Shown piece after piece: positions 26,843 to 36,595 of a DNA stretch of 64,000 nucleotides (positions are counted from its first letter, which is position 1; each line of letters opens with the position of its first letter). The notes below the pieces were generated by a model that was given only the letters and a program-made list of their open reading frames with translations, did no database searches and was not told the DNA's origin. The position numbers were made by a program, and so were the translations under genes. Location of the stretch: contig NZ_AP022587.1 in assembly GCF_010731715.1 (NCBI RefSeq), positions 3,472,001 through 3,536,000 of the forward strand. The letters run 5' to 3'. This DNA comes from Mycobacterium stomatepiae. Lineage in GTDB: Bacteria; Actinomycetota; Actinomycetes; Mycobacteriales; Mycobacteriaceae.

Positions 26843-28678
26843 GTGAGCCACTACAAGAGCAACGTCCGCGACCAGGCATTCAACCTGTTCGAGGTGTTGG
26901 GCGTCGACCAAGCGCTCGGCCAAGGCGCATTCAGCGACCTGGATGTCGACACCGCCCACGAAATGCTGACCGAAATGAGCCGGCTGGCCGAGGGGCCGAT
27001 CGCCGAGTCGTTCGTCGACGGCGACCGCAATCCGCCGGTTTTCGACCCCAAGACGCACACGGTGACGCTGCCGGACTCGTTCAAGAAGTCGATGCGCGCT
27101 CTGTTCGACGGCGGCTGGGACAAGGTCGGCCTGAAAGAGGAGCTCGGCGGCATGCCGATGCCCCGCGCGCTGCAGTGGGCCCTGATCGAGCACATCCTCG
27201 GCGCCAACCCCGCGGCCTACATGTACGCGATGGGCTCGGGCATGGCCGAGATCTTCTACAAGAACGGCACTGACGAGCAGAAGAAGTGGGCCGTGCTCGC
27301 TGCCGAGCGCAATTGGGGCGCCACCATGGTGCTGACCGAGCCGGACGCGGGCTCCGACGTCGGCGCCGGCCGCACCAAAGCGGTCCAGCAGGAGGACGGC
27401 ACCTGGCACATTGACGGCGTCAAGCGGTTCATCACCTCCGCCGACTCCGACGACTTGTTCGAGAACATCATGCACTTGGTGCTGGCCCGCCCCGAGGGCG
27501 CGGGACCTGGGACCAAGGGGTTGTCGCTGTTCTTCGTGCCGAAGTTCCACTTCGATCACGAGACCGGCGAGCCGGGTGAGCGTAACGGCGTGTTCGTCAC
27601 CAACGTCGAGCACAAGATGGGTCTGAAAGTCTCCGCCACCTGCGAGCTCTCGCTGGGCCAGCACGGCGTGCCCGCAGTCGGCTGGTTGGTGGGCGAGGTG
27701 CACGACGGTATCGCGCAGATGTTCGACGTCATCGAGCAGGCCCGAATGATGGTGGGCACCAAGGCTATTGCCACCCTGTCGACCGGCTACCTGAACGCAC
27801 TTGAGTACGCCAAGGAGCGCGTGCAGGGTGCCGACATGACGCAGATGACCGACAAGACGGCTCCGCGCGTAACCATCACGCACCACCCGGACGTGCGGCG
27901 CTCGCTGATGACCCAGAAGGCGTACGCCGAGGGTCTGCGCGCGCTGTACCTGTTCACCGCGACCTACCAGGACGCGGCCGTCGCCGAAGCGCTGCACGGC
28001 GTGGACGCCGACCTCGCGGTCAAGGTCAACGACCTGATGCTGCCGATCGTCAAGGGCGTCGGCTCCGAGCAGGCCTACGCAAAGCTGACCGAGAGCCTGC
28101 AGACATTCGGTGGGTCCGGTTTCTTGCAGGACTACCCGATCGAGCAGTACATCCGCGACGCGAAGATCGACTCGCTCTACGAGGGCACCACGGCGATCCA
28201 GGCGCAGGACTTCTTCTTCCGCAAGATCGTCCGCGACAAGGGTGTGGCGCTGGCGCACGTGTCCGAGCAGATCCAGAAGTTCGTCGACGCCGAGACCGGT
28301 AACGGCCGGTTGAAGACCGAGCGCGAGCACCTGGCCAAGGCTCTGGAAGACGTCCAGGCCATGGCGGCCACCCTGACCGGTTACCTGATGGCCGCGCAGG
28401 AGGACGTCACCAGCCTGTACAAGGTGGGTCTGGGCTCGGTGCGCTTCCTGATGAGCGTCGGCGACCTGGTGATCGGCTGGTTGCTGCAGCGTCACGCCGC
28501 GGTGGCCGTGGCCGCGCTTGACGCCGGCGCCAGCGGCGCCGAGCGGTCCTTCTACGAGGGCAAGATCGCGGTGGCGTCGTTCTTCGCGAAGAACTTCCTG
28601 CCGCTGCTGGCCGGGACCCGCGAGGTGATCGAGACGCTGGACAACGACATCATGGAGCTCGACGAGGCCGCCTTCTAA
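26843..28678 (+). CDS. fadE5: Acyl-CoA dehydrogenase FadE5
   Basis: A 611-aa acyl-CoA dehydrogenase, one of the main mycobacterial enzymes for long-chain and medium-chain acyl-CoA. It has the long N-terminal extension ([20 protein letters not shown]) typical of FadE5. Motifs: [13 protein letters not shown] (FAD/substrate-binding signature), the phosphopantetheine-region residues in [20 protein letters not shown], and [16 protein letters not shown] with the catalytic-type Glu in YEGT. GTG 26843 gives exactly the 611 aa of Rv0244c and follows GAGGAGGAGAG. It carries its own promoter with a palindromic operator and ends at a strong terminator. With fadA2 and fabG4 downstream on both strands it forms a beta-oxidation cluster. 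Confidence 0.95.
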   Translation: MSHYKSNVRDQAFNLFEVLGVDQALGQGAFSDLDVDTAHEMLTEMSRLAEGPIAESFVDGDRNPPVFDPKTHTVTLPDSFKKSMRALFDGGWDKVGLKEELGGMPMPRALQWALIEHILGANPAAYMYAMGSGMAEIFYKNGTDEQKKWAVLAAERNWGATMVLTEPDAGSDVGAGRTKAVQQEDGTWHIDGVKRFITSADSDDLFENIMHLVLARPEGAGPGTKGLSLFFVPKFHFDHETGEPGERNGVFVTNVEHKMGLKVSATCELSLGQHGVPAVGWLVGEVHDGIAQMFDVIEQARMMVGTKAIATLSTGYLNALEYAKERVQGADMTQMTDKTAPRVTITHHPDVRRSLMTQKAYAEGLRALYLFTATYQDAAVAEALHGVDADLAVKVNDLMLPIVKGVGSEQAYAKLTESLQTFGGSGFLQDYPIEQYIRDAKIDSLYEGTTAIQAQDFFFRKIVRDKGVALAHVSEQIQKFVDAETGNGRLKTEREHLAKALEDVQAMAATLTGYLMAAQEDVTSLYKVGLGSVRFLMSVGDLVIGWLLQRHAAVAVAALDAGASGAERSFYEGKIAVASFFAKNFLPLLAGTREVIETLDNDIMELDEAAF

Positions 28679-28697
28679 GCGACTCGCCTGAGCAGGC

Positions 28698-28733
28698 AAA
28701 ATCCCCCGCTTCCACGCTGAAGCGGGGGATTTT
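28698..28733 (+). terminator. Strong intrinsic terminator of fadE5
   Basis: A perfect 14-bp inverted repeat, AAAATCCCCCGCTT (28698-28711) and AAGCGGGGGATTTT (28720-28733), with an 8-nt loop. The A-tract on one side and T-tract on the other make it a classical terminator able to work in both directions, unusual for mycobacteria. Confidence 0.88.
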
Positions 28734-28750
28734 GGGTCGTGGGGACGGGA

Positions 28751-28803
28751 TACGAAAAAGACCGCCGCTGGATCCCCTCAAACCAGCGGCGGCCCTTTTC
28801 GTA
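28751..28803. terminator. Second hairpin, bidirectional type, downstream of fadE5
   Basis: CCGCCGCTGG (28762-28771) pairs with CCAGCGGCGG (28783-28792). Outside it TACGAAAA (28751-28758) pairs with TTTTCGTA (28796-28803). The T-tract follows the stem on the plus strand and the A-tract gives the same on the minus strand. It lies between convergent fadE5 and fadA2. From 28804 to 28988 I see nothing else. Confidence 0.75.
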
Positions 28804-28988
28804 CGCCCGTCGTTTTTCATACCGGCGGTCGAATCAGGGATGCCCCGTGTTGCCGTCGGGGTCGGGGGGTCAGACCACAACACGGGACAATCCGCAGGAA
28901 CGGTTACCCATCCCTTGCCATTGCTAACCCGCTGTGACGAACGTCATCGCCGCCGCGGTGCGCCGACAGGCCGCCTGCGGGGCGTAGG

Positions 28989-30329
28989 TCAGGCCTCCAA
29001 AATGGCGGCCACACCCTGCCCGCCGGCCGCGCAGATCGAGATCAGCGCGCGCACCGGACCAGTACTCTCCGCCTTCTTCTCGGCCAGCTGCTTGGCGGCC
29101 TGGGCGAGAATCCGCCCGCCGGTGGCTGCGAACGGGTGGCCGGCGGCCAGCGACGAGCCGTTGACGTTGAGTTTGGACCGGTCGATCGACCCCAGCGCGG
29201 CGTCCAGCCCCAACCGCTCCTTGCAGTACTCCTCGGACTCCCACGCCTGCAGATGCGCCAGCACCACCGACGCAAAGGCCTCGTGGATTTCGTAGAAGTC
29301 GAAATCCTGCAGCGTCAGCCCGTTGCGGGCCAGCAGCCGCGGTACCGCGTACGTCGGGGCCATCAGCAGCCCGTCGCGTCCGTTGACGTAGTCGACCGCG
29401 GCGGTCTCGGAGTCCACCAGGTAGGCCAGCGCGGGCAACGAATGCTCGGCGGCCCACTCCTCGGTGGCCAGCAGGGCGACGGAGGCACCGTCGGTCAACG
29501 GTGTCGAGTTACCGGCCGTCATCGTCGCGTCGCCGGCCTTCACCCCGAAGACCGGGCGCAGCGTGGCGAGCTTCTCGGCGCTGGAGTTGGCCCGCAGATT
29601 GTCGTCGCGGTACAGCCCCAGGAAGGGTGTGACCAGGTCGTCGAAGAAGCCGCGGTCGTAGGCGGCGGCCATGTTGTGGTGGCTGGCAACGGCCAACTCG
29701 TCCTGGTCCACCCGCTTGATCCCCATCTGCTTGGCAGTGATGGCGGCATGCTCGCCCATCGACAGCCCGGTGCGGGGCTCGCTGTTCGCCGGAATTTCGA
29801 CGCCCAGGGTGGCGGGCAGCGTGCCCACCAGCTTCAGCCGTTGCAGGTTTGACTTGGAGCGGCGCAACTTCAGCAGGGTGCGGCGCAGGTTGTCACCCAG
29901 CCCGATCGGCGGGTCGGACGTGGTGTCCACGCCGCCGGCCGCGGCGACGTCGTAACGGCCCGACGCGATCCCGTCGGCCGCCGCAATGGCTGCCTGCAGG
30001 CCGGTGCCGCATGCCTGCTGGATATCGAATGCCGGTGTGTAAGAAGACAATTCGGCGCCCAGCACGCACTCGCGCATCAGGTTGAAGTCGCGGCTGTGCT
30101 TGAGCACGGCTCCGCCGACGACCACGCCCAGTCGCTGGCCACCCAGTCCGAACCGGTCCACCAGCCCACCCAGGGCCGCGGTGAACATGTCCTGATTCGA
30201 CGCCTCGGCGTAAGCGCCGTCTGATCGCGCGAACGGAATGCGACTGCCGCCCAGCACGGCGACCCGGCGCCGGGACTTCACACTCGCCTGAGCAACCGAA
30301 TCACTTGTCGCAGAACTTGCAGGGGCCAC
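28989..30329 (-). CDS. fadA2: Acetyl-CoA acyltransferase (thiolase) FadA2
   Basis: A 446-aa thiolase that cleaves 3-ketoacyl-CoA in the last step of beta-oxidation. The nucleophilic Cys is in [14 protein letters not shown] (about residue 96). The active-site His is in [14 protein letters not shown], and the C-terminal motif CAAGGQG supplies the second Cys. The conserved [19 protein letters not shown] is complete. GTG 30329 is preferred because the protein then starts VAPASS, like FadA2 of M. tuberculosis (Rv0243), and TTGGAG is six bases upstream. ATG 30335 would sit directly on that ribosome site. The gene is divergent from fabG4 with a shared palindromic operator. Confidence 0.93.
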   Translation of the reverse strand: MAPASSATSDSVAQASVKSRRRVAVLGGSRIPFARSDGAYAEASNQDMFTAALGGLVDRFGLGGQRLGVVVGGAVLKHSRDFNLMRECVLGAELSSYTPAFDIQQACGTGLQAAIAAADGIASGRYDVAAAGGVDTTSDPPIGLGDNLRRTLLKLRRSKSNLQRLKLVGTLPATLGVEIPANSEPRTGLSMGEHAAITAKQMGIKRVDQDELAVASHHNMAAAYDRGFFDDLVTPFLGLYRDDNLRANSSAEKLATLRPVFGVKAGDATMTAGNSTPLTDGASVALLATEEWAAEHSLPALAYLVDSETAAVDYVNGRDGLLMAPTYAVPRLLARNGLTLQDFDFYEIHEAFASVVLAHLQAWESEEYCKERLGLDAALGSIDRSKLNVNGSSLAAGHPFAATGGRILAQAAKQLAEKKAESTGPVRALISICAAGGQGVAAILEA

Positions 30330-30388
30330 GTTCATCTCCAATTTTCAGTTTGGGGGATTGGCCGTTGGGGCCCATACTACCCACGGTT

Positions 30389-30404
30389 GTTACTCTGCAG
30401 TAAG
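30389..30404. promoter_or_regulatory. TTAC-N6-GTAA palindrome between fadA2 and fabG4
   Basis: TTACTCTGCAGTAA lies at 30390-30403 in the 129-base region between the two divergent genes. It has the same TTACT/GTAA arms and six-base core spacing as the site at fadE5. A single regulator, possibly TetR-type and fatty-acid responsive, could therefore control both units. Confidence 0.55.
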
Positions 30405-30458
30405 TTCGTCCTCGATACGGTTGCCCTGTACGGCACTCAAGAAACGGAAGGCAGCTCA

Positions 30459-31823
30459 GTGGCTCCCAATCGTTCGTCCGATCTGTTCTCGCAAGTCGTC
30501 AACTCCGGCCCCGGATCCTTCCTGGCAAAGCAACTTGGTGTTCCACAACCCGAGAACCTGCGCCGTTACCGAGCCGGTGATGCGCCGCTGTCCGGATCGT
30601 TGCTGATCGGGGGTGACGGCAGGATCGTCGAGCCGCTGCGGGCGGCGCTGGACAACGACTACGACGTGGTCGGCAACAATCTGGGTGGCCGCTGGGCCGA
30701 CCGGTTCGGCGGGCTGGTTTTCGACGCCACCGGCATCACCGCGCCCAGCGGGCTGCGTGCGCTGCACGATTTCTTCACACCGCTGCTGCGTAATCTTGGC
30801 CACTGCGCCCGCGTCGTCGTGGTCGGCACCACACCCGATGCCGCGGGCAGCACCGACGAGCGGATCGCGCAGCGCGCACTGGAGGGCTTCACCCGATCGC
30901 TGGCCAAGGAGCTGCGCCACGGCTCTACCGTGGCGCTGGTTTACCTGTCGCCGGAGGCCAAACCGGCCGCGACAGGCCTGGAATCGACTCTGCGGTTTAT
31001 CCTTTCGGCGAAATCGGCCTACGTCGACGGCCAGGTCTTCTACCTGGGAGCCGACGACGCCACTCCGCCGGCGGACTGGGACAAGCCGCTGGATGGCAAG
31101 GTTGCGATCGTGACCGGCGCCGCCCGCGGCATCGGCGCGACGATCGCCGAAGTATTCGCCCGCGACGGTGCCCGCGTCGTCGCGATCGACGTGGAATCCG
31201 CCGCCGAGGCGCTGGCCGAAACCGCGAGCCGGGTGGGCGGCACGGCGCTGTGGCTCGACGTCACCGCCGACGATGCCGTCGACAAGATCACCGAGCACCT
31301 GCGCGACCACTACGCCGGGCGTGCCGACATCCTGGTCAACAACGCCGGCATCACTCGCGACAAGCTGCTGGCCAACATGGACGACGCGCGCTGGGACGCC
31401 GTCCTGGCCGTCAATCTGCTTGCTCCGCGACGTCTTACCGAAGGCCTGATCGAAAACGGCAGCATCGGAGAAGGTGGCCGGGTGATCGGTTTGTCGTCGA
31501 TGGCCGGCATCGCCGGCAACCGCGGGCAGACGAATTACGCCACCACCAAGGCCGGGATGATCGGCCTCACTCAGGCGCTAGCGCCGGGACTGCACGAGAA
31601 GGGCATCACGATCAACGCCGTGGCGCCGGGCTTCATCGAAACCAAGATGACAGAAGCCATTCCGCTGGCCACCCGCGAGGTGGGCCGCCGGCTGAACTCG
31701 CTGTTCCAGGGTGGGCAACCGGTCGACGTCGCCGAGACGATCGCCTATTTCGCCAGCCCGGCGTCAAACGCGGTGACCGGCAACGTTATTCGTGTCTGCG
31801 GCCAGGCCATGCTGGGCGCGTAG
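30459..31823 (+). CDS. fabG4: High-molecular-weight 3-ketoacyl-CoA/ACP reductase FabG4
   Basis: A 454-aa NADH-dependent ketoacyl reductase with an N-terminal flavodoxin-like domain (1-200) and a C-terminal short-chain dehydrogenase domain (about 210-454). The latter has the cofactor site [12 protein letters not shown], the catalytic Ser in [11 protein letters not shown] and the YATTK pair (Tyr and Lys). GTG 30459, with GGAAGG upstream, gives the same length and start ([13 protein letters not shown]) as M. tuberculosis FabG4 (Rv0242c). It is followed by htdX 26 bases on, forming an operon for reduction and dehydration of long-chain acyl-CoA or for the reverse steps. Confidence 0.95.
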   Translation: MAPNRSSDLFSQVVNSGPGSFLAKQLGVPQPENLRRYRAGDAPLSGSLLIGGDGRIVEPLRAALDNDYDVVGNNLGGRWADRFGGLVFDATGITAPSGLRALHDFFTPLLRNLGHCARVVVVGTTPDAAGSTDERIAQRALEGFTRSLAKELRHGSTVALVYLSPEAKPAATGLESTLRFILSAKSAYVDGQVFYLGADDATPPADWDKPLDGKVAIVTGAARGIGATIAEVFARDGARVVAIDVESAAEALAETASRVGGTALWLDVTADDAVDKITEHLRDHYAGRADILVNNAGITRDKLLANMDDARWDAVLAVNLLAPRRLTEGLIENGSIGEGGRVIGLSSMAGIAGNRGQTNYATTKAGMIGLTQALAPGLHEKGITINAVAPGFIETKMTEAIPLATREVGRRLNSLFQGGQPVDVAETIAYFASPASNAVTGNVIRVCGQAMLGA

Positions 31824-31849
31824 GTTTCTCAAGGCTTGAGGAGAACGCG

Positions 31850-32695
31850 ATGAATCAACCAAGCGGCCTGCGTAACATGCTGCGAGCGGCCGCCGGGGCG
31901 CTTCCGCTGGTGTCCCGGTCGGATCAGCTGCCCAGCCGCATCGTGACCGTCGACGAGCTGCCTATCGACCAGACGAACGTGGCCGAGTACGCCGCGGTTA
32001 CCGGTCTGCGCTACGGCAACAACGTGCCGATTACCTATCCGTTTGCGTTGACCTTCCCAGCGCTGATGTCTTTGGTGACGGGGTTTGACTTCCCTTTCGC
32101 CGCAATGGGTTCGGTGCATACCGAGAACCACATCACGCAGTATCGTCCGATCGCGGTGACCGACACCGTCGGGGTGCGGGTGCATGCCGAGAATCTGCGT
32201 GAGCACCGCAAGGGCCTGCTGGTCGACCTGGTGACCGACGTACGTGTCGGCAACGAAACCGCGTGGCACCAGGTGACGACCTTCCTGCATCAGCAGCGCA
32301 CCAGCTTGTCCGACGAACCCAAACCGCCACCCCAGAAACAGCCAAAGCTGCCGCCGCCGCCCACGGTGCTGCGCATCACGCCGGGCCAGATCCGCCGCTA
32401 CGCCGTCATCGGCGGCGATCACAACCCGATCCACACCAATCCGATCGCCGCCAAACTATTCGGGTTCCCGACCGTCATTGCGCATGGAATGTTCAGTGCC
32501 GCAGCAGTATTGGCTAATATCGAAGCTCGAATCCCGGACGCGGCGAAGTACTCGGTGCGGTTCGGCAAGCCGGTGATCCTGCCCGCGACCACGGGCCTCT
32601 ACATCGACGAAAACGACCAGGGGTGCTGGGAGCTTTCGCTGCGCAATATCGCCAAGGGCTATCCACATCTGACCGGCAACATCCGGCCCCTGTAG
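31850..32695 (+). CDS. htdX: (R)-3-hydroxyacyl dehydratase HtdX
   Basis: A 281-aa double-hotdog protein of the MaoC-like hydratase 2 family, catalysing the reversible hydration of trans-2-enoyl-CoA/ACP. The C-terminal hotdog carries the catalytic dyad in GGDHNPIHTN (D190, H195) and the AHGMFSAAAVL helix. The N-terminal repeat (about 25-150) lacks these residues, and a Pro/Lys/Gln linker (160-175) joins the two. ATG 31850 follows GAGGAGAACGCG. It matches Rv0241c (280 aa) and is co-transcribed with fabG4. Confidence 0.92.
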   Translation: MNQPSGLRNMLRAAAGALPLVSRSDQLPSRIVTVDELPIDQTNVAEYAAVTGLRYGNNVPITYPFALTFPALMSLVTGFDFPFAAMGSVHTENHITQYRPIAVTDTVGVRVHAENLREHRKGLLVDLVTDVRVGNETAWHQVTTFLHQQRTSLSDEPKPPPQKQPKLPPPPTVLRITPGQIRRYAVIGGDHNPIHTNPIAAKLFGFPTVIAHGMFSAAAVLANIEARIPDAAKYSVRFGKPVILPATTGLYIDENDQGCWELSLRNIAKGYPHLTGNIRPL

Positions 32696-32703
32696 TACTC
32701 GGC

Positions 32704-33971
32704 TCAGCCGGCGCGTTCGTCATGCTTCTGCGCGCGCACACTCAGCAGCTTTTTCAGTCCGTGCGCACCGGTGGCGGTCAACAGAAAAACAAAGAACAGC
32801 CATAGCGGCGGCCGGGCCAGCTCCCAGACGAAGATCGCGGCCCAGATCGGTGAGCCCTGGGTAACCGCGAGCACCCCGGCGGCACCGGCCAATGACACCG
32901 CCGGCACGTGCAGGTGTGTCCCGGCAAGCCAATTGATCGTCAACACCAGCAGGGTGCCCGTTGCAGCGCCGGTGGCCAGCGACGGTGTCAGCATGCCGCC
33001 GGCCCCGCCGGCGCGCAGGAACAGCGCGGTCAACAATGGCTTCAACACCAGGATCGCGGCCGCCGCCGTCAGCGTCAGACCGCTGGCCAGGCTGACCGTC
33101 AGGATGCTGCGGCCATTGCCGGGCAGTTCGGGCCACCAGTGCGAGCAGATGCCCATCACCAACCGGCGCCGGCCAGCCCGGGGATCAGCACCCAGCTGCG
33201 GATCTGTGGGGCGGGGCGCGCCGCCTCCATCAGCCGGTTGAACGCCAGCCCCACCGCGAGAGCGAACGGGGCCAGCAGCAGCCCGTGCGCGGTCAGCAGG
33301 TAGGTGGACTCCCCGATCGGCCAGTTCAGGTTGGGCTGATCGCGGGTGTCGGCCGAGCCGATCGCGACGGCCAGGCTGGAGGTGAGGACGGCCGCACCCA
33401 GCGCCCTGGGATGCCAGGTGTTGAGCATGATCCGCGCCGAGAACAGCGCGCCGGCCAGCGGCACGGCGTACACCGCGCCCAAGCCGGCGCCGGTCGCGCA
33501 GGCCAGCAGGATCTCGCGGTCGCGTACCGACAGCCGCTTGAGCCAGCCAGTCGCGAAATCGCCGAGCGCCGCGGCTAATTGGCGGGGAGCCCCCTCCCGG
33601 CCCAGCGATGCCCCCGAGCCGACCAGCAGCACCTGCAGCATGGCGTCGATGCTCCAGGACAGCCGCGGTATCGAGTCATGGCGGGCGATGGTTCCGGCCA
33701 GTGGTGGCACGTCGGCACGGCGCCGCAGGATCCACCAGCCCAGTCCGGCCAGCCCGGCACCGACCATCGGCCCTAGCACTCGGCGCACCGGACTGCTGCC
33801 GGCGACTCCGGCCAGCAGGGTGCCGAAACCGTAGTTGTAGGTCAGGTGCTCAACGAAGCGCAGCACGAACGTCGTCGACAACCCGGCGACCCCGGCCAGC
33901 AACCCAACAATGACCACGGCACAGAAGAAGTCGACATTGCGGCCCGAGCTGGCGGCGGGGACGCGGGGCAC
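32704..33971 (-). pseudogene. ClC-family chloride channel/transporter gene, frameshifted
   Basis: Two adjacent frames together encode one ClC protein. The N-terminal part (start 33971) has the ClC signature GSGASLGREGAPRQL with the gating Glu, and AVYAVPLAGALF. Its frame stops at 33156 after PGLAGAGW. The C-terminal part (VMGICSHWWPELPGNGR through GGAGGMLTPSLATGA and GSPIWAAIF) continues in another frame to 32704. One base is missing near 33163 in a CCAACCGG context. Restored, it would be about 421 aa. ClC proteins move chloride, some in exchange for protons. The gene lies between htdX and the Rv0238-type TetR; by recall M. tuberculosis has vapBC24 there instead. Confidence 0.8.
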
Positions 33972-33980
33972 TGCATGAAT

Positions 33981-34610
33981 CTAGCCCGCGGTGCGGGTCG
34001 AAGCGCTGACGTCCGGATCCACCGGCACTCCACGCAGGCCGTGCCAGAACAGGTCGATCATCAGCTCCGCGGCCTCGTCGACGTCGATGTCGCCGGTGGA
34101 CAGCCGGTTGGCCATCGCCTCGCCGGCGCCCACGAGCGCAACGGCCATCATCTGGTGCTCGGCGTCGGTCCGCGGCGCGCGGCTGTTCTCCCGCACCAGA
34201 CCCGCAACCAGCTCGATGATCTGCTCGCGTCCCTCGCGCACGGTGTGGGCGAACGCCTGCGAGCTGATGGCCTGGGTATACATCACGATCCAGGACGCCC
34301 GGTTGGCGTCGATGTAGCGCAGGAATGACCCGATGGTGTTCTGCAGCAGGTCGCGCGGGCTCTGGGTGAAATCGATGTCGGCGCGCACCGCCTCGATGAA
34401 CCGGGTCAGCTCGCGGGTCAGGCAGGCGCCGAACAAGTCCTCTTTGGAGCCGTAATACAGGTACAGCATCGGCTTGGAGATCTCCGCCGCGGCGGCGATG
34501 GTGTCCATCGAGGTCTCGTGGTAGCCATTGACCGAGAACATCTGCACGGCGGCGTCGAGCATCTGCTGTTCCCGGACAGCGCGCGGTAGCCGCTTGGTAC
34601 CACCTGCCAT
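33981..34610 (-). CDS. TetR-family transcriptional regulator (Rv0238 type)
   Basis: A 209-aa TetR protein. The N-terminal helix-turn-helix covers about 10-60: REQQMLDAAVQMFSVNGYHE, TSMDTIAAAAEISKPMLYLYYGSKEDLF. The C-terminal ligand domain is helical with a Trp-containing helix (RASWIVMYTQAISSQAFAHTV). It is downstream of lpqI on the same strand, 66 bases apart, and matches Rv0238 (about 204 aa) by position. The ligand and targets are unknown; a small GAGCCC/GGGCTC hairpin (34625-34639) lies in front of it. Confidence 0.88.
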   Translation of the reverse strand: MAGGTKRLPRAVREQQMLDAAVQMFSVNGYHETSMDTIAAAAEISKPMLYLYYGSKEDLFGACLTRELTRFIEAVRADIDFTQSPRDLLQNTIGSFLRYIDANRASWIVMYTQAISSQAFAHTVREGREQIIELVAGLVRENSRAPRTDAEHQMMAVALVGAGEAMANRLSTGDIDVDEAAELMIDLFWHGLRGVPVDPDVSASTRTAG

Positions 34611-34676
34611 CGCTGCGCCCTTTCGAGCCCTTCGGGCTCTGCCAATCTGACTACAGGGTAACGATCGGGCAGCGGA

Positions 34677-35828
34677 TCAGTGTCCACACGTCCGAGCGGG
34701 TCCCTTCATCGTCGCCACCCGCACCAGCGATTGGTCGACCGCCGGCAACGCCAATTCGCCTGCGGATACCGCCTTTTCGAGCCGGTCCAGGACGGCGGGG
34801 ACTTCGTCGGTTGTCACCCACAGCGCGACGTCGGTGCCCGCCTGCAAAGTCCGCAGCACCGCTTCGGCCACGCCGAACCGGTCGGAGATCGCCGCCATGC
34901 TGGACAGGTCGTCGCTGAACACCGGACCGTTGAAGGGCGGTGCCCCGTAGCCGATGCCATCGCGCAGCAACTGCACCGCCGGACGGCTCAGGCTGGCCGG
35001 GTCGTCGCCGGTGAGCCCGGGAACCTGCAGGTGACCCACCATGACGGCGACCGGTGTCACGGTGGTCAGCGTCCGGTACGGCACCAGATCGCTGGTTTGC
35101 AGGTCGGCCAGCGACGGCGTGAGCACCCCGCCCTTGTGCGAGTCGCCGGACCCGTGCCCGTGGCCGGGGAAGTGTTTGAGCACCGGCAGCACTCCGGCGT
35201 CGCGCAAGCCTTGCGCGTAGGCCCCGGCGTAGGCGGTGACGGTCGCCGGGTCATTGCTGAACGAGCGGTTGCCGATCACGGCGTCGTCGGGCTCGTCGGA
35301 GACATCGACCACCGGCGCGAAGTCGATCGTGATGCCCAGGTCGCGCATCTTCTTGCCGCGCTGTGCCGCCTGTTCGCGGACCTGCTCGACGGTCTGGGTC
35401 TTGGCCAGCTCGCGCGGCGACGGCGCCGTGCCGATCAGCGACTTCAGCCGGGACACCCGGCCACCTTCCTCGTCGACGCTGACGGCCAGCGGCAGCGGCC
35501 CCGCGCTGCCCGCGATCTCTGCCAGCGGGCCCTGATAGATGCCCAGGTCCGTCCAGCTGCCGATGAAGATGCCGCCGACGTGGTAGCCGTTGACCACGGC
35601 GCGGGCGTCATCGGCGTCTTTCACACCAACCATCAGCAGCTGGGCCAGCTTGTCGCGGATCGACAGTTTGCCTGGCAGCGACGTGGGGTCGGAGCAGACC
35701 GGCGGCGCCGGCGGTGCGGCGAGCACCTTGCTGCTGGTGGTCGCGGGGGGCCGGGCGGCGTCGTGGCCACATGCGACCAACAACGCCGAAGCCGCGGCCA
35801 GCACGGCCAGAGTGCGCGGAAAAGCCAT
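34677..35828 (-). CDS. lpqI: Beta-N-acetylglucosaminidase lipoprotein LpqI (NagZ-like, GH3)
   Basis: A 383-aa exported glycoside hydrolase family 3 enzyme. The signal peptide ends in a lipobox LLVACG at about residue 20, so it should be lipid-anchored outside the membrane. The GH3 catalytic loop of NagZ enzymes, KHFPGHGHGSGDSH, lies near residue 217 and carries the general acid/base His-Asp pair. Other motifs: VSVDEEGGRVSRL and NDPATVTAYAGAYAQGL. It removes N-acetylglucosamine from muropeptides in peptidoglycan recycling. M. tuberculosis LpqI (Rv0237) is 388 aa. Confidence 0.93.
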   Translation of the reverse strand: MAFPRTLAVLAAASALLVACGHDAARPPATTSSKVLAAPPAPPVCSDPTSLPGKLSIRDKLAQLLMVGVKDADDARAVVNGYHVGGIFIGSWTDLGIYQGPLAEIAGSAGPLPLAVSVDEEGGRVSRLKSLIGTAPSPRELAKTQTVEQVREQAAQRGKKMRDLGITIDFAPVVDVSDEPDDAVIGNRSFSNDPATVTAYAGAYAQGLRDAGVLPVLKHFPGHGHGSGDSHKGGVLTPSLADLQTSDLVPYRTLTTVTPVAVMVGHLQVPGLTGDDPASLSRPAVQLLRDGIGYGAPPFNGPVFSDDLSSMAAISDRFGVAEAVLRTLQAGTDVALWVTTDEVPAVLDRLEKAVSAGELALPAVDQSLVRVATMKGPARTCGH

Positions 35829-35955
35829 CGGAACATGGTGTCACGACGGGTACGCGCATCGGTCGGCCCCATCGGGCGGATTCCACGCGCACCGGCGCCG
35901 GCCGGGGTTAGGTTGGCGACAAGGCCATCACCGACCGGTAAGGGAGGAGCCAGCG

Positions 35956-36216
35956 ATGACCGCTTTCACGCTGGCAGCCGCGGCAGGCATCGCCGCGGGT
36001 CTGGCAATCGGCGCCGTCGCCACCGTTGGCGTCACACTCACCGCCGAGGACCGCACCCTGGTCCCGGCCCGAGCCCCGTCCAGCCCGTCCTCGCCCTATC
36101 TCGTGCAGTACGGCGACCGCTGCGTCGGTGGGTATTGCCTGCCGTGCAACAGTCCGGAGGACTGCCTGAACCAGATACCGCCGGTGCCGGGACTGCCGCC
36201 GGAACTGCAGCCCTGA
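35956..36216 (+). CDS. Small secreted/membrane protein, DUF2613-like, copy 1
   Basis: An 86-aa protein with an N-terminal hydrophobic segment (TLAAAAGIAAGLAIGAVATVGVTL, residues about 5-28) of the DUF2613 type and a short outer tail with four Cys (CVGGYCLPCNSPEDC) that could make two disulfides. ATG 35956 has GGGAGGAGC upstream. A TAGGTT -10 box lies 47 bases before it, the same arrangement as in the next two genes. It is the first of three tandem paralogues in front of aftD. Function unknown. Confidence 0.75.
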   Translation: MTAFTLAAAAGIAAGLAIGAVATVGVTLTAEDRTLVPARAPSSPSSPYLVQYGDRCVGGYCLPCNSPEDCLNQIPPVPGLPPELQP

Positions 36217-36303
36217 CGCGACTCGCGGTTCGGCGGACAACGGCGCTCGTCGCCCGGCGCGGTTAGGTTGGCCACAGACTCACTGGCAAGGGAGGAGCCA
36301 GCG

Positions 36304-36510
36304 ATGGCGGGTTTCGCGCTGGCCGCGGCGGCCGGTATCGCGGCGGGGCTGACGATCGGAGCCGCCGCGACCGTCGGCGTCACGTTCGTCGTCGAGGACC
36401 ACCGGGTGGTGCCGGTGCAGACCGCACCGGCGACTCTGAACCCCGCGGGCCCGTATCTGGTGAACTACGGCTCTCGGTGTTGGCACGGACATTGCGTGCC
36501 GTGGCCGTGA
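36304..36510 (+). CDS. Small secreted/membrane protein, DUF2613-like, copy 2
   Basis: A 68-aa paralogue of the previous gene: MAGFALAAAAGIAAGLTIGA then TVGVTFVVEDH and a two-Cys tail (RCWHGHCVPWP). The leader region repeats that of copy 1, with GGTTAGGTTGGC and GGGAGGAGCCAGCG directly before the ATG, so gene and promoter were duplicated together. Function unknown. Confidence 0.75.
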   Translation: MAGFALAAAAGIAAGLTIGAAATVGVTFVVEDHRVVPVQTAPATLNPAGPYLVNYGSRCWHGHCVPWP

Positions 36511-36595
36511 GTCGCCGGCCGGGAGGCGAACAGCCCTTCTGCTAGGTTGACTTTTGGGTAGTCCCCCGTGACCACCGCGAAACCCGAGGAGACCG

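Noticed and set aside
26825..28699. 624-codon minus-strand frame opposite fadE5
   Set aside because: GC-rich third positions open long antisense frames in mycobacteria; the sense frame is the complete FadE5.
28732..29295. 187-aa plus-strand frame starting between fadE5 and fadA2
   Set aside because: It starts inside a terminator region and runs antisense through the fadA2 3' end without a known domain.
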